A stretch of 64,000 nucleotides of DNA from Piromyces finnis. Its lineage: Eukaryota > Neocallimastigomycota > Neocallimastigomycetes > Neocallimastigales > Neocallimastigaceae. The notes beneath the pieces are model-generated. The model saw only the letters and a list, made by a program, of their open reading frames with translations. It searched no databases and was not told the DNA's origin. The translations under genes were made by a program, and so were the position numbers. The DNA is taken from positions 124,001 through 188,000 of the forward strand of contig MCFH01000023.1 of the NCBI GenBank assembly GCA_002104945.1, given 5' to 3'. Shown here piece after piece: positions 56,018 to 64,000 of this stretch (the first letter of the stretch is position 1; every line of letters begins with the position of its first letter).

Positions 56018-57861
56018 TTACCAACCATTATTAGTAAACATGTTTTGACCGTTAGGTGAAAATGAATTTCCAAAATTGTTTGTATTATTATTATTGTTAT
56101 TATAATTTAAAATATTACCATTCAAATCTACGGTTAAATCTTCAGATGAATCAACTTCTTCAATCTTTACAGCCTCAGGCTTATTAAACATGGATACAAA
56201 AGAATTTGGTTGATTCTGGTTATTGGATGGAAAAGCTTTATCAAAATTGGCATTAAAATTTCCAGAGGAGCACATTGTATTATTATTAGATCCTTGAACT
56301 ACAGCAGAAAATGGATTAGGTATGGTGTTGGTAGGGGTCATTAAGTTATTGTTGTTGTAGCTACCGCTACCATTACAGTTATTATTACCATTATAATTAT
56401 AATTGTTATTATTATTAAAATTATTATTATTAAAATTATTATTGTTAAAATTATTATTATTAAAATTATTATTGTTAAAATTATTATTGGTATAATTATT
56501 ATTGTTAAAATTATTATTATTATAATTGTTGTTATTATTATAATTGTTGTTATTATAATTATTATTAGCATAATTATTATTCATATTATTATTATATGAG
56601 AAATTAGTATTAAAGTTTGTTGGTGTATTATTTGTTGTGCTGATATTTTTAGTAAATATAGAGGTAAATTCGTCTAATGTTATATTATTATTGTTATTGT
56701 TATTGTTGTTGTTGTTGTTGTTGTTGCCATTACTATTATTATTATTGTTGACATTTAATAAGCAAGTGTTATTATTTAAATTAGTTTGGAATTCATCTGA
56801 TGGAATATTATCATAGCCAAAATTATCGTTTGGGAAAGCATCACTAAAATCATTTTTATCATTATTACCAAAATTATCATTTAGGAAAATACTATTGAAA
56901 TTATTGTTGTTATTGTAGTTGTTGTTATTATTATTATTTGTAGTAGTTGTAGTATTGGTAGTATTAGTAATAATATTTGAGGTAATATTATAACCAGTAT
57001 TTGATTTATAATTATTAGACAAAAAAGAAGAAGAATCAACTTTTGTTGAAATCAACACTTCAGAAGTTGATTGATCATCAGTATTTTCTAACATAGAATA
57101 GTTGAAATCATTTTTACTTTTATTTCTGTCAGTGCAACATAATAATACATTATCATAGACATCTGAACATTTCGATTGAATCTTTTGATTATTAATAGAA
57201 AACTTATCATTAAAATGGTCATAAAGATGTTCAATCTTTGACATATTTATCTTTTTTATATTGAATTTACTATTACTATTTTCATAATATTTATTATCAT
57301 TATTAGAAGACGAGAACATATAATTGTCATAATTATTTGATGAACTTTTCTTATTACTATTTTTATTAATAGAAAATTTAGAATTGATATTTTCGTAAAA
57401 GTTTTCGATCTTTTCCATATTTATTTTTTTAATACTGAATCGATCACTTCCATCTATGTAGTTTTTGTAATCATTACATGAAGTACGTTTTCCGTTGCTG
57501 TCATATTTATCGTATTCATTACTTGATTTTTTAAAACTGCTACTTTTAAAATTTTCATAAATATTTTTAATTTTATCCATATTATTATTTTTCTTTTGAT
57601 AATAGTCATTACTATTATTATAATTATTGTAATAATAGGAGAAATCATTTCCATTTTCATACATATAAGTATTTCTTGAAGAATCTTGATAACTTTCTGG
57701 CTTTTTAATTGAAAACTTATTATTAAAGTTTTCATAAAAATTTTCAAGATTTGACATTGTTATTTTTTTCTGTTAAAAAAATATGTATAGATATTAGGAT
57801 TATATTCATTATTAAAAAAAAAAAACTATTATAATAAAAAAATATATTTTCTTACAGGCAT
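56018..57861 (-). CDS. Asn-rich protein with four N-terminal KKINM-ENFYENFN repeats; two-codon first exon
   Basis: Exon 1 is only ATG CCT (57856-57861), with donor GTAAG. An 86-base intron (57770-57855) ends AACAG, and exon 2 runs 57769-56018, giving about 585 residues. The splice matters because it creates KKITMSNLENFYENFNNKF, matching internal repeats KKINMEKIENFYENINSKF, KKINMSKIEHLYDHFNDKF and a weaker fourth (NNNMDKIKNIYENFK). Residues about 260-470 are very Asn-rich. The C-terminal part has NPFSAVV, FDKAFPS and FSDAFPN motifs, like the NPF/DxF peptides of endocytic adaptors, then an acidic stretch KIEEVDSSEDLTVD. No signal or membrane segment. Function unknown; an endocytosis link is only a motif-based guess. 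Confidence 0.75.
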
Positions 57862-59207
57862 TTTGAAAAAAAAAGAAAAAAGCTCTTTTCTTTTTAAAAA
57901 TAATAATAATAATAATATTTTTTTTTGTATAAAGTTTTTAATAGTTTAAAAATTTTTTTTTGAAATATAAATGAAAAAGTGTATTAATTTTATACCTTTT
58001 TCCCGCTCAAAATAAATTTTGGATAACAAAATTTATAAAATTTATGTATTTTTAAACGTCAAATAATATTTAGTTTTGATTTTTTAATATAATATATAAA
58101 GTTTTATTTAGTTTTTTGATTTTATACATTTGTAAACTGTAATATCCATTAGTTTTTTTTTTTTTTTTTTACCTATATCAAATGTTTAAAGTAATTTTCA
58201 ATGATATGTCACAAATACAATATATAAAAAAAAAAGTTTAATTATTTTCATTTAAAAGTAAAAGTGTAATTTATAATTATCATTTAAATTCAATTAATTA
58301 AATCATTTAAATTTTATTATGAAATAAAAATAAAATTCATTAATTAATACATTTGAAAGCGTAATTTAAGACACTTTAATTTTATATAATTTATAATAAT
58401 AATTAAAAAAAAAAGCAAAAGGTTATTATTATATATTTATGATAAACTTTTGTTTAAAAAGAAAAGCTTCTTTTTATATATTCTAAAATCATTTTGACCT
58501 CTTTGATAAAACAATGGTTACCTTTTTATAATTTAAAAAAAATAGAAGAAAACATTGAGTTTTTTTTTTCTATATATATATAAAAAAAAGTCACCATTAA
58601 TCATTACAAAAGTTATTAAATAAGAAATTAAAAGTATTCTAAATATTATCATATAAATTTTATGATATGAGCTTAGAGTTAATCTAAGAATTATAAAGTT
58701 ATTTATGACTATGTAATTAAAAAAGATAAGGTTTCCATTTATATTATTTTAAATATAATATCTTTTTTTTTTTCCAAAGTATTATATGTGTATTATATTT
58801 ATGCAATTTTGCAGTAACATTATAATAGATTATTTTTACTTTTTTCCACTTTAATTTTTGATATCTTGTATGAAATTAACTTTAAAATTGAAACATTTTA
58901 ATAGAATAGTAATTCTTTTTTAAATAAATAAAAAGAGGAATACATACTATAATAAAAAAAAAAAAGTAAAATGTTTTAGTTTATCAATACGATTTAAAAA
59001 TTGTAAATATTATATATAATATTTATAATATTTACTTGTTTATTTTAGGATTAATAACAATAACATTTATATTATTTAATTATAAATATAAATGGTAAAA
59101 AGTTGCTATTATAATAATTTTTCAATACTAAATAAAAATATAATAAAAAATACAGAAAAATTCTATATTATTAACAAAAAAAATACCTTCCGTTGTTGTT
59201 GTTTCAT

Positions 59208-59380
<173 letters not shown>

Positions 59381-60493
59381 ATGTTTATGTTTTTTAAACT
59401 TTATTATTATTAAATTTTAAATAATAAAAAAAAATAAAGTTTAAAATTTAACTTTATATAATATCAATAATTATTTATGAAAGTTTATGTTGTATACATA
59501 GTATACATAGTATACATACAATTTTAATAGCAGCTTTTAGAACTAAAGAATTGAACTAATAATAATTTAAAAAAAAAGTTTTAGTTTAAAAAGAATTCCA
59601 ATAAATATGGCTAATTCAATAAACAATATTTTCATAATTTCAGCATTTTTTTTTTCTCTTCATGGTTGAGGATTCATTTAATAAATATTAATATTGTATC
59701 GTACATGAAAATTAGGTAATTGCCATAGTGCCATTAATAAAAAAATTGTAATTGTAATAACGTACTATTATTTTTCCTTTTTTTTTTTTTTTATTAAAAA
59801 TAGTTTATTATTCAACAAAAGCAGGAATTAGATATATTCTTTTATTATAAAATTTTATTATAAAATTCTTTTTAACACCATTCCTAAAACTGTTTTTTTA
59901 TTACTATTTTTTTTTTTTTGATAAATACTTTTAGAAAATTAATTATTAAAATTTGAATATAAAACAAAAAATTTAATATTTATATTTATAGTTACTATTA
60001 TCCACAAAAACAATTTAGTATTATTACTTAATGATCTTTTTTTTAAAAAACTTTGATTTTCATTTTATTTTTATTACTATTATTCATTAACTTTATTGAA
60101 TTATTAATAGACATATTTCCTACACATCCACCCATTTCCTTACTTTTAGATAAAAAAGAGAGTTGTTGCTGTTGTGAAATAAAGCAAAGTATGGTTTTTT
60201 TTATTTAATAAAGTTTTTTTCTTGTTGGTTTGTTTAAACTCAATGGTAATAAAGTTATAATATATTCAAATATATTCACCAATATATTATGTTTATATTT
60301 AAAATTTGAAAAAAAAAGAAATATTAATTTAATATAAATCTTGTGTAACCTAATGTTATATTCTATTCAAATAATCATAATAGTAAAAATTTCATTTTCA
60401 TTATTTTATTATGGAATATTAAAATCAACATGCCTAAATAGTTTTTATGAAAAGAAAAAAAAGGAAAATGAATAAGGTAAAGATTAAAAAATA

Positions 60494-60521
60494 ACAACAA
60501 CAACAACAACAACAACAACAT
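60494..60521 (+). repeat. (CAA)n microsatellite
   Basis: About nine CAA units, notable because most repeats here are pure A/T. Confidence 0.9.
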
Positions 60522-60946
60522 TGATTCTATAAAATATTTTTATTTTTATTATTATTCTTATTCTATTTTTGAAAATTTAAAAAAAGTTTTTTAAAGGTTA
60601 ATAAAAAGACTAGACTAGTTATTCCTTTTAGGTTGATATTATTACCTACATACATACTGATCATTTTTATTTAATGAAATTCTTTGGGTATTATTGGTCA
60701 TTCCGCATATTGAATTTTCTCAAAGATTTATTAGCTTTAATCCACTTTACTGGTTTTTTATAAAAAATAAACTTTGTCATAATATTTAATATTTTGTTAT
60801 ATTAATTGGAAAATCAATTAAAAATTTTTATTATAAATAATATAAAAAAGGCCAAAAAAAAAAAAAAAAAAATTAAAAAAGTAAAATAAAATAAAATAAA
60901 AAAATTATATATAATATTAAAAAATAATATATATAATAAAATAAAA

Positions 60947-61954
60947 ATGAAATACCTTGGAATTTATCTTGTAGTAGCTATATCTTACCTTGTTACTGTT
61001 TTAGCTGGTCCAGCACCATCTGTATACATAAATGATAAAAATTATGAATACTACGCTCAACAAGGTTTTACTGAATGTTACGTTACTTCTCTTACCTCAT
61101 TAGCCAAAAAATCCTCTAAACTTACCTTTGAACCATATGTTACTGATAGTAAAACTGGTATTAAATACAATGTTGGTGGTTTAATGGCTGATTTAACTGG
61201 TAGTGTTGCTACTACTATTGAAGTTCCATCTACTCTTCGTAGTTCCTTTTCTATCTCAGACAATATTCTTAAAACTGCTAAGAAGTTAAAGTCAGTTAGA
61301 ATTGCATCTACTAAGGATGTTAACGTTTTTGACAATACTTTCAATGGTGTAAGTACTGATATTAATATCTACGGTAAAGGTGTTGACAAGATGCTTAGAA
61401 ACTATGCTAAGAAATTCCTTCAATACAACTACCCAGATTTAATCACTGACTACAGTAAACTTTCTGAATACGATACTAGAATCTACTTATATAATGTTGC
61501 TAAAATTGTTAAAGACTTCAAAATTGATCTTGCTATGAAGTATGGTGACAATGGTGCTGTTGCTCTCTTTTTAAAGCAAGGAACTACTCTCGGTATTTCT
61601 AGAGCTGTTCGTTACCTTGCTATTGCTTCTGGTTATAGTGAAAGTAAAATTATTGTTGCTGGTGATGATATTCAACATGGTTTCTGTCTTGTTAAGCTCA
61701 ACAGTTCTTGGTACGTTTATGATGCTGTTAAGGGTTACTACAATGACAGATCTCCATGGTCTTTCTTCCAAACTATGAATGGATACATTAATGGTACTCT
61801 TAACCCATACTACGGAAGACTTTACAAATCTGATGTTAATACTTTTGTTAAATACAATGCTATTGTTGGTTGTAAGGAAGAATCATTCTCTGGTTACGAA
61901 AAGGAAAACTTAGTTCAATGGTTATCTAAAAACAATAAGGGAAACTTAGCTTAA
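60947..61954 (+). CDS. Secreted transglutaminase-fold protein, catalytic Cys apparently replaced
   Basis: An intact 335-residue frame with signal peptide MKYLGIYLVVAISYLVTVLA. Residues 45-150 are beta-rich (VPSTLRSSFSISDNILKTA, VRIASTKDVNVFDNTF), reminiscent of the BspA-like repeats often found beside such domains. Residues 170-260 match a transglutaminase-like domain: YDTRIYLYNVAKIV, NGAVALFLKQGTTLGISRA, then DDIQHGFCLVKL with His244 and WYVYDAVKGYY with Asp259. In active members the segment is G-V-C-Q-G-Y-A; here it is GTTLGIS, so Thr214 sits where Cys should be. It may be a non-catalytic binding protein. Well expressed-looking codon use (AAG, TAC, AAC frequent). Family call is moderately sure. 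Confidence 0.6.
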   Translation: MKYLGIYLVVAISYLVTVLAGPAPSVYINDKNYEYYAQQGFTECYVTSLTSLAKKSSKLTFEPYVTDSKTGIKYNVGGLMADLTGSVATTIEVPSTLRSSFSISDNILKTAKKLKSVRIASTKDVNVFDNTFNGVSTDINIYGKGVDKMLRNYAKKFLQYNYPDLITDYSKLSEYDTRIYLYNVAKIVKDFKIDLAMKYGDNGAVALFLKQGTTLGISRAVRYLAIASGYSESKIIVAGDDIQHGFCLVKLNSSWYVYDAVKGYYNDRSPWSFFQTMNGYINGTLNPYYGRLYKSDVNTFVKYNAIVGCKEESFSGYEKENLVQWLSKNNKGNLA

Positions 61955-63138
61955 ATTAATTCCTTTTATTAGTAATTATCAAATGTATAAAATATAAAAA
62001 CTTATTATTAGTTTATAATTATCTATTAAATATTAATAGTTGACTTTTTCATAGAATAAAAACTACTGAAAATGTAAATTATAAACTATTTAATAATGTA
62101 TTAATTGGTATAAATGATTTGAATAATTAAAAAAAAAAAAAAAAAAAACATTTTCATTTCATTTATATAAATCATTAATATTATAAATATCATAAAAAAA
62201 AAAAAAAAAAAAAACATAATTAATTATCATAATATATATAAATAAACATTATAAATATTATCTAAATATTGTAAATTCATCTTTCCTATTTAATAATAAC
62301 AATAATTGTAAGATATTTGTTAAGCATATTGAAATGTATTGTAATGAATACAGTACTATTATATAAATCATGAATTTTAATATAATAATAAATTATATAT
62401 CAATAAAGTTGACAATTATAAAACTTTACCATTATTCATCATAAAGTAAACTTTATCATTTTAAAGTTTATAATAAAACTTTATTGGTATTTTAAAAGGA
62501 AAATATTAATAAACTTTTTATATAAAACATTTAAATCATATTCTTTTCTTTTTTTAAATCCATATATACCACTAATATTATTATTTAATCTAAAAATAAT
62601 TTTTAAAAGTTTTAACAATACTTTTTATAGGTTTTTTTTTTTTTTATATTTACATAATATACTATTACTATTACATTTCCTTTTTACCAACCATACTTTA
62701 AAATGACTGGTAAATTCCTTATTTAAATATAGTAAATGAAACGAAATTTTGCCAATTTTTAAAAAAAGGATTATAACCTTTTTTTTTCTTTTTTTACAAC
62801 TCCAAAACTCATATCCCATTGAAATAATAATAATATTTTTTTTTTTCTTTATTAAAATTAAAAATATGCTTTTATTTTAAATGTGATTTTTTTTTTTTTA
62901 TTATTATTAGAAATAGTTAACTGTTTATATCAATAATAATAGAAGTAAAGATATAATGCATTAAAAAAACAAAACTTATTAATTATAGTCTATGATTTTA
63001 AAAAGATACAATGGATAGTATTATAAAAAAAAAAAAATATTGTAAAGAAAATAAAATTTTTTTTTTGTTTGTTTTTAAATTTTTTTTTTTTTTTTAAAAA
63101 TTTACTTTATATTTTTCTTTCTTTTTTTTTTTTAATTT
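61955..63138. other. Convergent spacer
   Basis: Between the transglutaminase-fold gene and the 3' end of the second ankyrin gene. A-runs near 62130-62148 and 62194-62213; no coding signal on either strand. Confidence 0.55.
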
Positions 63139-64000
63139 TTATTTTTTTTCTTCATTATTTTCGTTTTCATTATTTTCCAGCCTCTTATTTATTCTCTTCA
63201 GTAAAACACCCTTTTCACTAAAAGTGATATTTACAGTACTTTTATAGTGAATAAATAATTCAATAAATTCACCCGGAATCTTGGATACATTTCCTAAATC
63301 TTTTTCGGCTAGATTCAAAATTATTCTATGTTCTTTGGCATAGTTTATTAATAAATGGGATATTTTTAGATTCCTATGTTTTATAATGGCCAATAAAAGT
63401 GGATACCAACCATTTTTACCTTTTATATTTAATTGTAAAATATTTTCATTTTTTTCATAGTATTCAATTAATAAATTAATCATATCAATGTTATTATTGT
63501 AACATGCCCATGCTATTGGGTAATAACCATCTTCATTTTTTACATTTAAATTCAATATCACCTTTGATTTTGTAGCATAATCTATCAATACATTAACCAT
63601 TTCCATATTATTGTTACTACAAGCAAATATAATCGGATTATTTCCCCATACATTCTGTTTATTAAATTCTAAAAATATATGATGTTTTTCACAATAAGTA
63701 ATTAATAGCTTTACTATATCAATATTATCATTGATATAAGCCCATAAAATGGAACTTTCATTTTTTTTATTTGTATCATTTACTTTTAAAATAATATTAA
63801 TCTTATTGGCATATCCTATAATTGTAGTTAACATAGTAATGTCATTTTTATCACAAGCTGTTATCAATGGACTATTTCCATTTTTATCTTTTTCGTTTAT
63901 ATCTATTTCAATATTTTTCATGGATACATATTCTATGAATAGTTTTAGTTTATTTACTTCAGTTCCGTTTAAACATTCTCGAAATATTTTATTTATATCA
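63139..64000 (-). CDS. Ankyrin-repeat protein, C-terminal part, runs off right edge
   Basis: The frame ending at 63139 is open to the window edge; the ATG at 63921 is internal, since upstream codons read DINKIFRECLNGTEVNKLKL in the same frame. It has about seven repeats of the divergent 35-residue ankyrin type seen in the gene at 35379-40629 (for example NGWYPLLLAI, NNNMEMVNVLIDYATKSK). A C-terminal cap (KIPGEFIELFIHY) and a Lys/Glu/Asn tail ending NENENNEEKK follow. No canonical TPLHIA repeats are visible in this part. Likely cytosolic; partners unknown. The N-terminus may be close, because the edge sequence resembles the start of the larger ankyrin gene. Confidence 0.9.
   Translation of the reverse strand, partial: DINKIFRECLNGTEVNKLKLFIEYVSMKNIEIDINEKDKNGNSPLITACDKNDITMLTTIIGYANKINIILKVNDTNKKNESSILWAYINDNIDIVKLLITYCEKHHIFLEFNKQNVWGNNPIIFACSNNNMEMVNVLIDYATKSKVILNLNVKNEDGYYPIAWACYNNNIDMINLLIEYYEKNENILQLNIKGKNGWYPLLLAIIKHRNLKISHLLINYAKEHRIILNLAEKDLGNVSKIPGEFIELFIHYKSTVNITFSEKGVLLKRINKRLENNENENNEEKK

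Overview
The window looks like nuclear DNA of an anaerobic gut fungus (Neocallimastigomycota). This rests on composition and gene content, not on a database search. Non-coding DNA is extremely A/T-rich, with long homopolymers and trinucleotide tracts. Genes are mostly monocistronic and far apart, with GT..AG introns. The protein set is typical of the group: class C GPCRs fused to a solute-binding domain, huge ankyrin genes, a TmcB/TmcC-like membrane protein, CBM18 chitin-binding modules, and bacterial-type secreted enzymes (CE1 esterase, phage-tail lysozyme, GH2 beta-galactosidase).

Layout. 1-3.7 kb: a frameshifted GH2 N-terminus and decayed coding pieces. 3.7-5.0 kb: a broken LINE endonuclease region. 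6.3-8.4 kb: a GT17 glycosyltransferase. 8.8-11.55 kb: a retroelement island with a gag-protease-only Copia-like LTR element and a tRNA-derived SINE flanked by a perfect 12-bp target-site duplication. 11.96-19.0 kb: one gene of about 29 small exons encoding a TmcB/TmcC-like polytopic protein. 20.7-21.4 kb: a membrane-anchored cyclophilin-like protein. 22-23.6 kb: a secreted CE1 esterase. 23.6-30.4 kb: a near gene desert with decayed fragments. 30.4-33.5 kb: tandem secreted lysozymes. 35.4-40.6 kb: a giant ankyrin gene split by two single-base homopolymer indels. 41.8-44.3 kb: a two-exon solute-binding/7TM receptor. 46.5-50.6 kb: a 19-exon secreted LRR-CBM18 protein with one LRR per exon. 51.6-55.6 kb: a cluster of small single-pass membrane proteins ending in LPTYEEAM, including an inverted head-to-head pair. 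56.0-57.9 kb: an Asn-rich repeat protein with a two-codon first exon. 60.9-62.0 kb: a secreted transglutaminase-fold protein lacking the expected cysteine. 63.1 kb to the edge: a second ankyrin gene.

There is no operon logic. A loose theme is interaction with the rumen: secreted enzymes (esterase, GH2, lysozymes), chitin- or peptidoglycan-facing proteins (LRR-CBM18, lysozymes), and sensing (SBP-GPCR, TmcB-like). The most distinctive observations are the two intron-dense genes that a simple ORF scan misses, the one-repeat-one-exon LRR gene, the SINE with its target-site duplication, the inverted LPTYEEAM family, and the patchy identity between the tandem lysozymes. Several genes are broken by single-base changes in A-runs, which may be assembly error rather than decay.
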